64,000 nucleotides of DNA from positions 3,891,200-3,955,199 of the forward strand of contig CM031612.1 in assembly GCA_018398815.1 (NCBI GenBank), given 5' to 3'. Shown in pieces: positions 11,101 to 24,229 of this stretch; within the stretch, counting starts at the first letter, position 1; every line of letters starts with the position of its first letter. The position numbers and the translations under genes were made by a program. Under the pieces are notes generated by a model. That model was not told where the DNA came from. It made no database searches and saw only the letters and a list, made by a program, of their open reading frames with translations. The stretch comes from Conus ventricosus (taxonomy: Eukaryota > Mollusca > Gastropoda > Neogastropoda > Conidae).

Positions 11101-14100
11101 CTCCGTTGTGAGGGCTATCTCCGCCCTGGTGAGTCTGTCCGTGTGTGTGCATGCCGTGTACAGTACGCCACAGTCCTATCTCCGTTGTGAGGGCTATCTC
11201 CGTCTGGTGAGTCTGTCCGTGGGCGTGCATGCCGTGTACAGTACGCCGCAGTCCTATCTCCGTTGTGAGGGCTATCTCCGCCCTGGTGAGTCTGTCCGTG
11301 TGTGTGCATGCTGTGTACAGTACGCCGCAGTCCTATCTCCGTTGTGAGGGCTATCTCCGCCCTGGTGAGTCTGTCCGTGTGTGTGCATGCCGTGTACAGT
11401 ACGCCGCAGTCCTATCTCCGTTGTGAGGGCTATCTCCGTCCTGGTGAGTCTGTCCGTGGGCGTGCATGCCGTGTACAGTCCGCCGCAGTCCTATCTCCGT
11501 TGTGAGGGCTATCTCCGCCCTGGTGAGTCTGTCCGTGTGTGTGCATGCCGTGTACAGTTGGCGGGGCACAGGGACGTCTGATACTTTTTTTTTTTTTTTT
11601 TTTTTGCTGTCCCAACCTCCGCTCCACCTCAGAGGCAACGCACCCACGCCGCTCATTCCGACATCCCGTCCACAGCCACAGCCTGGTAGGCCCCGCCGCA
11701 GCCCCGGCACCGGCAGTCCACAGGGAGCAGTCAATGTCAAATCGTCAAGAGGCAACCCGCCGGAGGAGACACTGCACTGCTGCCGAGTCACTTCGGTGGT
11801 GTTCAGTGGCGCCTGTTCTGATCTAACATACGCAGGACACCACCTACTAAGCCCCCTACTGACGACAATAATTGCTTAGTCACGGAGCCGGCGTGAGTGA
11901 GCTCTCCCTCTGGAGGGCGCCACCAGGGACGTCTGATACATGTATTGCATGTCTGACCAGATTTCACAACAGGGAAAAATGTAGGATGCTTACATGGTAG
12001 ATCTGTAGTGTACATCTTCTCAGGCTGTGGTGAAGTGGTAAGTGGTAATGGTTCTTGTAAGTGTTGTACTGTACATCTGGGTGGTGAATGTGTTGTAGCA
12101 TGCTGAGGGACTGTTTCGAAGATCTACTGTTCAGCTCTGCCAAGAATGTCTTCCTACTCTGTGTGTGCGAGTGTGTATGTGTGTGTGTGCGTGTGTGTGT
12201 CTGTGTGCTCGCATGTGTGTGTGTGTGTGTGTGTGCGCATGTGCGTGTGTGTGTGTACACCGTAAATTCTTCTCCTATATCAATGCGCAAGAGTGTGTGT
12301 GCTTGTGTGTGCCCATCTGTGCCTGTATGCATTTGAGCATGCTTGCATACATGGATATGGGTATTTGTGTGTGTGTGAGGGGGGCCGGATAGCTCAGTTG
12401 GTAGAGTGCCGGACTCGTGATCCTGGGGTTGCGGGTTCGAATTTCGGTATAGGGGGATTTTTCCCTCGGAGTTAACATTGGTTCTGACTCCATTCCCCAT
12501 ATAGTCCTTCGAATGAGACTATAAACCGAGGTTCCGTGTGTGAACGCACGCATAACATCTTGCACACACGTAAAATCCCATCACCAACTTTCGGAAGAGA
12601 AGGCCAGTTTGGCCGTTGGTATGGATGACACGTGACACATAGCATGCACCTTCCCCGAAGATGGAGTATGGCTGCCTTAATGGCGGGATAAAAAAGGGTC
12701 ATACACACAAAACTCCACTGCCTGGTTATACAGGGAGTGTCCGCAGGAGTATCAGCCTGCGTACGCAGAAAGAAAAGAAAATGTGTGTGTGTGTATGTTT
12801 GTGCACATGCATGCAGTAGGCATACAGTACTCATTAGATGATGTATGGTGCGCACTATTCCTATGGTGCACATCGGTCAGAATACGGAGGACATCTGAGG
12901 AATATTGTACACATCTGAAGAATATTGTACACAACTGAGGAATATTGTACACATTTGACTAGTTGCAAAATGAAGCGACTGCAAGTGGAGATCTAAACAA
13001 ATCTTAGAAAAAAAAATTTTAAGTACTGCATCAGCCAAACATAAAGAAATGAATCACAAGACAAAACACGACGCGTTTCGACCTTTTAGGTCTTCTTCAG
13101 GCCAGATTCACAACAGTCGGGACAATGAAAATGAATGAGCAGTCACTCACCTCATTGAGCAGTCACTCACCTCATTGAGCAGTCACTCACCTCATTGAGC
13201 AGTCACTCGCCTCATTGAGCAGTCACTCGCCTCATTGAGCAATCACTCACCTCATTGAGCAATCACTCACCTCATTGAGCAGTCACCTCATCGAGCAATC
13301 ACTCACCTCATTGAGCAGTCACTCACCTCATTGAGCAATCACTCACCTCAATTGAGCAATCACTTACCTCATTGAGTTCGGCGCAAGATGGGTGTTGATT
13401 ATTGTAGGTTGAATGTTGTCGAAACACATCATGTTCTGTCTTGTGATTCGTTTGGTCATGTCTGGCGCATACAGTACTTAAAATTTTGTTTAAAGACCTT
13501 TTGTTAGATATGGTGCACACCTGAAGAATGTGATGTTCATCTGACTAGATACGGTGCACATCTGATAGGATATGGTGCACATCTGATAGGATATGGTGCA
13601 CATCTGATAGGATATGGTGCACATCTGATAGGATATGGTGCACATCTGGTAGGATATGGCGCACATCTGGTAGGATATGGTGCACATCTGGTAGGATATG
13701 GTGCACATCTGATGGGCAATGGTACACATCTGATAGGATATGGTGCACATCTGATAGGATATGATGCACATCTGGTAGGGTTTTGTACACATCTGGTAGG
13801 ATATGGTGCACATCTGGTAGGATATGGTGCACATCTGATAGGATGCACATCTGATAGGATGTGGTGCACATCTGATAGGATGTGGTACACATCTGATAGG
13901 ATATGGTGCACATCTGATAGGATATGGTGCACATCTGGTAGGATATGGTGCACATCTGATAGGATATGGTGCACATCTGATAGGATATGGCGCACATCTG
14001 ATAGGATATGGTGCACATCTGATAGGATATGGTACACATCTGATAGGATATGGTGCACGTCTGATAGGATATGGTGCACGTCTGATAGGATACGGTGCAC

Positions 14101-17100
14101 ATCTGATAGGATACGGTGCACATCTGATAGGATATGGTGCACATCTGATAGGATATGGTGCACATCTGGTAGGATATGGTGCACATCTGATAGGATACGG
14201 TGCACATCTGATAGGATGTGGTACACATCTGGTAGGATATGGTGCACGTATGATAGGATATGGCGCACATCTGGTAGGATATGGTGCACATCTGGTAGGA
14301 TACGGAGTACATCCGATAGGAAATGGAGTACATCATATATGATGCATTGCACATCTGACTGGAAATGGTGCATATTTGATGAGATATGGTGCACATGTGA
14401 TAGGATGTGGTGCACATCTGATAGGATATGGTGCACATCTGATAGGATATGGTGCACATTTGATGGGCTATGGTACACATCTGATAGGCTATGGTGCACA
14501 TTTGATGGGCTATGGTACACATCTGATGGGCTATGGTACACATCTGATGGGCTATGGTACACATCTGATGGGCTACACATCTGATGGGCTATGGTACACA
14601 TAGGATTTGGTGCGTACCTGACAGGGCAGTTCATGACAACAATGGTGCCTGCTGCTGCTGACAAATATCAGTGAGATCAAAGATGATGGCAATGATGAAA
14701 GATGATAACATTTCAATCATGATGGGGATGGTTCTTAATGAAGACGACAGAATGTAACATTTCAATCATGATGGGGATGGTTCTTAATGAAGACAGAATG
14801 TAACATTTCAATCATGATGGGGATGGTTCCTAATGAAGATGACAGAATGTAACATTTCAATCATGATGGGGATGGTTCTTAATGAAGACGACAGAATGTA
14901 ACATTTCAGTCATGATGGGGATGGTTCTTAATGAAGACAGAATGTAACATTTCAATCATGATGGGGATGGTTCTTAATGAAGACAGAATGTAACATTTCA
15001 ATCATGATGGGGATGGTTCTTAATGAAGACAGAATGTAACATTTCAATCATGATGGGGATGGTTCTTAATGAAGACGACAGAATGTAACATTTCAATCAT
15101 GATGGGGATGGTTCTTAATGAAGACGACAGAATGTAACATTTCAATCATGATGGGGATGGTTCTTAATGAAGACAGAATGTAACATTTCAATCATGATGG
15201 GATGGTTCCTAATGAAGACAGAATGTAACATTTCAATCATGATGGGGATGGTTCTTAATGAAGACAGAATGTAACATTTCAATCATGATTGGGATGGTTC
15301 TTAATGAAGACGACAGAATGTAACATTTCAATCATGATGGGGATGGTTCTTAATGAAGACAGAATGTAACATTTCAATCATGATGGGGATGGTTCCTAAT
15401 GAAGACAGAATGTAACATTTCAATCATGATGGGGATGGTTCTTAATGAAGACAGAATGTAACATTTCAATCATGATGGGGATGGTTCCTAATGAAGACAG
15501 AATGTAACATTTCAATCATGATGGGGATGGTTCTTAATGAAGACAGAATGTAACATTTCAATCATGATGGGGATGGTTCCTAATGAAGACAGAATGTAAC
15601 ATTTCAATCATGATGGGGATGGTTCTTAATGAAGACGACAGAATGTAACATTTCAATCATGATGGGGATGGTTCCTAATGAAGACAGAATGTAACATTTC
15701 AATCATGATGGGGATGGTTCCTAATGAAGACAGAATGTAACATTTCAATCATGATGGGGATAGTTCTTAATGAAGACAGAATGTAACATTTCAATCATGA
15801 TGGGGATGGTTCTTAATGAAGACAGAATGTAACATTTCAATCATGATGGGGATGGTTCTTAATGAAGACAGAATGTAACATTTCAATCATGATTGGGATG
15901 GTTCTTAATGAAGACGACAGAATGTAACATTTCAATCATGATGGGGATGGTTCTTAATGAAGACAGAATGTAACATTTCAATCATGATGGGATGGTTCCT
16001 AATGAAGACAGAATGTAACATTTCAATCATGATGGGATGGTTCTTAATGAAGACAGAATGTAACATTTCAATCATGATGGGATGGTTCCTAATGAAGACA
16101 GAATGTAACATTTCAATCATGATGGGGATGGTTCTTAATGAAGACAGAATGTAACATTTCAATCATGATGGGGATGGTTCCTAATGAAGACAGAATGTAA
16201 CATTTCAATCATGATGGGGATGGTTCTTAATGAAGACGACAGAATGTAACATTTCAATCATGATGGGGATGGTTCCTAATGAAGACAGAATGTAACATTT
16301 CAATCATGATGGGGATGGTTCCTAATGAAGACAGAATGTAACATTTCAATCATGATGGGGATAGTTCTTAATGAAGACAGAATGTAACATTTCAATCATG
16401 ATGGGATGGTTCTTAATGAAGACAGAATGTAACATTTCAATCATGATGGGGATGGTTCTTAATGAAGACAGAACGTAACATTTCAATCATGATGGGGATG
16501 GTTCTTAATGAAGACGACAAAATGTAACATTTCAATCATGATGGGGATGGTTCCTAATGAAGACAGAATGTAACATTTCAATCATGATGGGGATGGTTCT
16601 TAATGAAGACGACAGAATGTAACATTTCAATCATGATGGGGATGGTTCTTAATGAAGACAGAATGTAACATTTCAATCATGATGGGGATGGTTCCTAATG
16701 AAGACAGAATGTAACATTTCAATCATGATGGGGATGGTTCTTAATGAAGACGACAGAATGTAACATTTCAATCATGATGGGGATGGTTCTTAATGAAGAC
16801 GACAGAATGTAACATTTCAATCATGATGGGGATGGTTCTTAAGACAGAATGTAACATTTCAATCATGATGGGGATGGTTCCTAATGAAGACGACAGAATG
16901 TAACATTTCAATCATGATGGGGATGGTTCCTAATGAAGACAGAATGTAACATTTCAATCATGATGGGGATGGTTCCTAATGAAGACAGAATGTAACATTT
17001 CAATCATGATGGGGATGGTTCCTAATGAAGACAGAATGTAACATTTCAATCATGATGGGGATGGTTCTTAATGAAGACAGAATGTAACATTTCAATCATG

Positions 17101-17611
17101 ATGGGGATGGTTCCTAATGAAGACAGAATGTAACATTTCAATCATGATGGGGATGGTTCTTAATGAAGACAGAATGTAACATTTCAATCATGATGGGGAT
17201 GGTTCCTAATGAAGACGACAGAATGTAACATTTCAATCATGATGGGGATGGTTCTTAATGAAGACGACAGAATGTAACATTTCAATCATGATGGGGATGG
17301 TTCTTAATGAAGACGACAGAATGCCTTCCGCCACGCAGGCCAACAGCTGTGACGACAACGGCGTCCTGGAGGGCCGGTGGACCGAGAAGTACCCGAAGAA
17401 CTGCACAGTGCCCTGGGCCTGGTCTGGCAGCGTCAAGATCATCCAGCAGTTCATGGACACCCAGAAACCCGTCAAGTATGGGCAGTGCTGGGTCTTCTCC
17501 GGCCTCGTCACCACTCGTGAGTCACTGACTGGGGGACGACGGGGTGGCTTGGGTAGGGTGGGTATGCATGTGTGGGTGTATATGTGCTTCTGTGCATGTG
17601 TGTGTGTGTGT

Positions 17612-17657
<46 letters not shown>

Positions 17658-19640
17658 TAAATATCTAGGGATTTCCTCAGAGTATCAGACATTGGACACT
17701 GGACTGATTGCTCTTTACTCTTTCATCCCTACAACCCGGTTTTCCAGTTTGCAGAAATCCTACCCTTCCTTCCTGCAGCCCAGAAAATCGGTGCTCGTGG
17801 TAAGCGCTTTGAACTTCATGCGAGTCGCGTCATCAGTACACGTCATGACCGGGTTGCTTGCGGGGCAGTGTTTATGAATGGAATGGATGCCAGATGGCCC
17901 CTACAGCGTGGGAAAGTGGTCGCTGCTCTATTCTGACCGGTTTGCTGCTGCATATGTGGCAGTTCTCACTTTACACTTTTTTTTCCTCTAAATCCAGGAA
18001 TGAAGAGAATACTCGTATTATAAGAATCTAGGAACAAGAGGAAGTAATGGGTCATAGAAAAGGAGGAATGAAAGAGTTAAAAATGACTGAAACTTTCTCA
18101 ATGAATAAGCATCTCAGCCTTACGATTTTTCACAAAGTTGGACAGAGCAGTCAGTGTTGCCTGTCAAGCTGTGTTCACTTTTTTGTTTTTGTATTGGGCT
18201 TCCACCAATTCACTAATTTCAGGCCAGCAAATAAGCACATTATCTCTCAAGCACAATGTTTACCACAGTAGGCCTACTGTGAAAGAATTTTCCTATTCAA
18301 GGACAATAACTCTGATGGTCTGTTCCAAGCCATGTCATCAGAGTTGTCAGGGCAGTCTGTACTCCATTTCTGACTGCTCCGAACTTGGTGAAGTGAAGTG
18401 AAACAAGACAAAGAGAGCAATCATTAGCTGTGTATAATAATAACGATTGCAAAGTCCAGCCTCTATCAAATGATCAAGCCAGTGAAATTAGGTTATTTCA
18501 TGTTTCAAATCTCCCACTTTTAAGTTACAACTTTGAAAAAAAAAACAAAAAAACTTTGATGTATTTCTGTTCTGTATTATTTGCCAGCAACAATTTTACA
18601 TTGTTTTAGGGTGATTTTTTTTCAATTTGGGGGGGGGGGGGGGGGGGGGGGGTAGAAACTTTTTTTCAATCCTGAAAATCAGTTAATTTTGTCCTACAGA
18701 TTTCCAAAATGTCGTTAATTTTCCTTGCACTCTCAAATTGAAACAAAAAAAATACTGTTTTCATTTATTTCAGTTTTAATTTTGTCCTACAGATCTCCAG
18801 AATGTCGTTAACTTTCCTTGCACTATCGAATTGAAACAAAAAATGCTGTTTTCATTCATTTCAGTTTGGTACAGCGTGCCAGTAACAATCTTCATTATTT
18901 TTTTTAATGAAAATACCCAGCCATTTAGCAAGATTTCCTTTCTGAAGCATCCTGATCCTGTGTGCTATAGCTCTGCAAAACATCCTAATGATGTACCTTG
19001 TGTGTCTTACCCTTTTGAATCTTCCGATGAAACACTAGATGTCATATTTACCTTAGTAGTTTCCTTTTGTACTTTCATGTACATTTGGGCTGTAACATTT
19101 GAGGAATATATGACAAATCTTTAGATGAAAGTATTGCACATAACTGTTTTCCTCAGATCTGCTTTTATGGCATTGGGGGAAAAAAGGTTTTCATAAACTA
19201 ATCATTTGCTTTATTGATAGTGTCAGCTTTTGTTAGTTCTCGTAACAGATGAATATTTTTTCTGCCTGTCTGTCCGTCTCTTCCCCCCACCCCCCACCCC
19301 CACCCCCCTCTCTCTCTCTCTTTGTCTCTCTCACTGTCTCTTTCTGTGTCTCTCATGTTTGTCTTCTCTGTTTGGCTCTCCGTCTCTTTCTGTCTGCTGC
19401 TCTGTCTCTGTCTCTCTCACTCAAAAGAATAACTCCATAGCTGTATCAACCAATGAAGTCCCTTTAAAAGGAAAGTACTGCCTCAGTGTAGGGAGAATTT
19501 GGTGTGATCAGTCTCTCTCTCTTTTATCCTTTTCACTCAGTCAAAGTCTCCATTCTTTCTCTCACTCCTGCTCCCTCTTCTCTCTTTCTGTCCTGTCTCT
19601 GTCATTCTGCCCTCCTCTTCTTATGAACTGTTTACTCTCT

Positions 19641-19709
<69 letters not shown>

Positions 19710-22700
19710 GTTTCTCTCTCTGTCTGTGTCAGGCTGGCTGGCTAGCTGGCTGGCTGCATGTCTGTCTGTCTGACTGTCTCTCTCTCTGTCTGTCTGACTC
19801 TCTATCTTTCTATTCTTTCTCCCCCCCCCCCCCCCCCTTCATTGCTGGTGTATCATTTTGTTTTGTCTCCAAAAGAATCATTTTGAGCTGTATTCACCAG
19901 GTACAGGCATGCCTACTGTCCCTGACCATCCGGGATTTGTCCTGGAAAATTGATTTTAGAAGCCACTGTCCCGGAAATCCCGGATTTGCAACACGTGTCC
20001 CGGAAAAAAAAAAAAAAAAAGTCGGGAGTTAAAAAGCCGTTCTTATCATGCTGCACAGAACTGAACCAAGAATATGGTCTGCTAGAGTGAGTAGACGTAA
20101 TACGCATGCGCGCGAAAAACCCCACCTCGCTTTCACTTTCAAGTCAGAACATGGTGTCGAAGAGGAGACATGATGTCGACACAGAGTCAGATTCTGACTC
20201 TTCGGATGGGTCCGAAAGGAGTGAACGACCGTGAAGCGAGGTTGTGTCTTCAAAAAGAATTCTCGGAAAAGTGGCCTTGTCTACTACAACAAGGGAGGAA
20301 AGGAGTTTCGTTTGCCTTCTGCAAGATGGGTGTGTGTGTGATTTCTCAGTGAAATCGGGCAACACTGTTCTGTTCCTGATTTTATGGATTTATCCCTGAT
20401 TTCTGTCTGTATTGTCCCTGAAAGCAAATTTTGGGGTAGACATGCCTGCAAGTATATGTTTTTTTTCCTTTATTGTGTTTGGTTTGAAAGGTCTCTCTCT
20501 TCTTTCATCGTGTTTCATTCTTTTTTCTTTTTTTTTCAACTCTGAATATCCTTTTTTTTGGTGTCTCACTCTCTCCCTCCCTCTGTCTCTCCCTTTTCTC
20601 TCTCTGTCCCTATCTCACCTGTACACCTTTTCTCTCTCTGTCTCTTCCTTATACTGTCTCTTTCTCTTCCGTTTCTTTCCTCATTCTCACTCTTTCTGCC
20701 CTCTCTCTCTCACTGTCTCTCTCTCTCTCTTTCTCTCTCTGTCTCTTTCTCTCTCTCTCTCTGTCTCTTTCTCTCTGTCTCTTCTTCCCCAAATAATGAC
20801 TGCCACCTTCTGTCCGACAGTGTTGCGTGCTCTGGGAATTCCCACTCGGTCTGTGACCAATTTTGAATCAGCGCACGACTGTGATGCATCCATGACCATT
20901 GATAAGTTCGTTGATGACGACAATGAATCGCTCGACCATCTCAACGACTCTGTGTGGTAAGTTGCTATTTTTGAACCAGTAGATTTGATGATGAAAGCAG
21001 AGAAAGTCTTTGACAGCGTCTTGACAACTTTGTGTGGCAGGTCGCTGCAGTTTTTGATACGCTCGAAGGCAGAAACGTTGATTGTTCAAAAGCATCTCAG
21101 TGGCTACATGTGATGAGTTGCTGTAGTTAGGGAAGAATTAGTTTATGATGACTGTGGAGCGTCTCAGAGACTGTGTCAGTTGCTGTGATATTGACAATGT
21201 CACTGATGAAGAAAGCAAGCTGATTGCGCATGTCGCAGAGGTTCTGCTAGGTGATCAAACCAATCAGTGCATTGACTTACTTACTTGACTTAGTCCTCTG
21301 AATTCCCTGGGAAACTTAGGGCCGCAACCACACTCTTTCCAGCGGACACGGTTTTGGGAGATCTTCTTCAGCTTGGCCCACGTCATTCCGGCGGCCTTCA
21401 CTTCCGCGTCGGTACTCCTTCGCCATGTCTGTCTTGGTCTTCCCGCTTTTCTTTTGCCCTGAGGGTTCCATTCAAGGGGTTGTCTTGCGATGTTGGATGG
21501 AGACTTTCTGAGGGTGTGGCCAATCCATCCCCACTTCCGTTTTCTGATTTCTGATTCTATTGGAACTTGCTGGGTCTTGTTCCACAGTTCTGTGTTGGCA
21601 AGAACATCTGGCCATCTGATGTTCACAATGTTTCGCAGACATCTGTTGATAAATGTTTGGAGTTTGTGGGTGTTTGTCTTTGTTGTCAGTGCATGGCACC
21701 AGCAATTAGTAAAAAAGAAAAACAGTTCTGCACCATGTGGCAGACAGTACAATCCCTAGTGAAGAGAACCAACTACAGTGCATGGGGTACACATTTCCTG
21801 AATGTTTCGTTGTGCTGTGCTGATGAAGTGAAGAGATGCCTCTGATTGGCTGATTGGGTGAGGGAGCGGAAGGGAGTGGAGCTGCAACGCTTGTTTGCAC
21901 AATGGGAACATGACAGAATGGGATAGCACCGGAGAGAGGATCTTGCTTAGATTGTTATGAATTTGCCTGAGAAATACAGGGACACAGCATCTCCGTCAGT
22001 ACATGGCACCTGAGAAATACAGGGACACTGCATCTCCGTCAGTACATGGCACCTGAGAAATACAGGGATACTGCATCTCCGTCAGTACATGGCACCTGAG
22101 AAATACAGGGACACTGCATCTCCGTCAGTACATGGCACCTGAGAAATACAGGGACACTGCATCTCCGTCAGTACATGGCACCTGAGAAATACAGGGACAC
22201 TGCATCTCCGTCAGCACATGGCACCTGAGATATACAGGGACACTGCATCTCCGTCAGTACATGGCACCTGATAAATACAGGGACACTGCATCTCCGTCAG
22301 TACACAGCACCTGAGAAATACAGGGACACTGCATCTCTGTCAGCACATGGCACCTGAAAAATACAGGGACACTGCATCTCCGTCAGCACATGGCACCTGA
22401 GAAATACAGGGACACTGCATCTCCGTCAGTACATGGCACCTGAGAAATACAGGGACACTGCATCTCCGCCAGTACACAGCACCTGAGAAATACAGGGACA
22501 CTGCATCTCTGTCAGCACATGGCACCTGAGAAATACAGGGACACTGCATCTCCGTCAGCACATGGCACCTGAGAAATACAGGGACACTGCATCTCCGTCA
22601 GTACATGGCACCTGAGAAATACAGGGACACTGCATCTCCGTCAGTACACAGCACCTGAGAAATACAGGGACACTGCATCTCTGTCAGCACATGGCACCTG

Positions 22701-23269
22701 AGAAATACAGGGACACTGCATCTCCGTCAGTACACGGCACCTGAGAAATACAGGGACACTGCATCTCTGTCAGCACATGGCACCTGAGAAATACAGGGAC
22801 ACTGCATCTCTGTCAGCACATGGCACCTGAGAAATACAGGGACACTGCATCTCCGTCAGTACATGGCACCTGAGAAATACAGGGACACTGCATCTCCCTC
22901 AGTACATGGCACCTGAGAAATACAGGGACACTGCATCTCCGTCAGTACATGACACCTGAGAAATACAGGGACACTGCATCTCCCTCAGTACATGGCACCT
23001 GAGAAATACAGGGACACTGCATCTCCCACAGTACATGGCACCTGAGAAATACAGGGACACTGCATCTCCCTCAGTACATGGCACCTGAGAAATACAGGGA
23101 CACTGCATCTCCCTCAGTACATGGCACCTGAGCGGTCATGATTTACTGGAACATGGCAAAAATTTAACATTAAAGACCAAGGTATGCCAGTTTAGCTGAA
23201 CCTCTGTTGTCAACCACTTACCTGTGTTCCAAGTCACTTCAATTCTGTTTTCTTTTTTATTTCTTTCTT

Positions 23270-23300
<31 letters not shown>

Positions 23301-24136
23301 GTTTTTTCCTTTAAACATATATGTAGCTATTCAGCATTGAATGAGTCAGGCGTAATTTTTGGTTGGTTTGTCTTTGAGCAAAATCTTAGGTCAATTTGCA
23401 CTGGAGCAGAACATTGGGTCATTTTGCACTGGAGCAGAAGCTTGGGTCATTTTGCACTGGAGCAGAACATTGGGTCATTTTGCACTGGAGCAGAACATTG
23501 GGTCATTTTGCACTGGAGCAGAACAATGGGCCATTTTGCACTGGAGCAGAACATTGGGCCATTTTGCATGAGAGCAGAACATTGGGTCATTTTGCACTGG
23601 AGGAGAAACTTTGTTGTTTTGCACTGGAGCAGAAACTTTGACAGTTTGAGGGCAGGTGACCTTCTTTAACAGACTGTACAGTTTTTACACTGTTCGCCTG
23701 AAAAACAAAATAGCATATACGACAATGCATTTGTAACCCAAATGCAGGGGTGGATGAAGAAAGGGAAAGGGGAGGTAGGGCAGGGGTCCAGGTTCTTAAG
23801 AAATGTTAAAAATCCCTATGTGGTATGAAAATGCATTCGGAAGGGGGGGGGGGGGGGGGGGGGGGGTGGTGTCATTGCATTTTGGAAAAGATCTCATCGT
23901 GAGAAATTTTGCGCAACAAGAACAAATTCATTTTTACCACCGGCTTCTCTCTCCAACACTTAAATTTTGGGGGAAATGTATATCCATATGGTCAGAGTAA
24001 GCACATAAAAACACACACACAACAAAACAAAGCAAAACAAAAAGAAATGGAACACACACACTCACTCGATCACGCATTCATGGTCACATATAAACACTGA
24101 TGAACAAACTTTCAAACACACACACACATTCACACT

Positions 24137-24167
<31 letters not shown>

Positions 24168-24192
24168 ACACTCACTCACTCACTCACACACA

Positions 24193-24229
<37 letters not shown>

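Noticed and set aside
13137..13376. Possible CRISPR-like array
   Set aside because: 20-bp units are contiguous without spacers, in eukaryotic DNA; simple tandem repeat.
13537..14664. Long ORFs on both strands in the 21-bp array
   Set aside because: Seven-codon period from a 21-bp repeat; no independent coding evidence.
17314..17338. Exon 4 starting at 17321 (gacgacag acceptor)
   Set aside because: Would add MPSATQ-like residues not expected between ISAL and the NSCDDNG segment; the acceptor at 17338 gives the family-like join.
17307..17528. Alternative frame ORF over exon 4
   Set aside because: Shadow of the transglutaminase exon; the conserved YGQCWVF frame is the real one.
19230..19745. 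171-codon ORF rich in Leu/Ser
   Set aside because: Translation of (CT)n low-complexity DNA.
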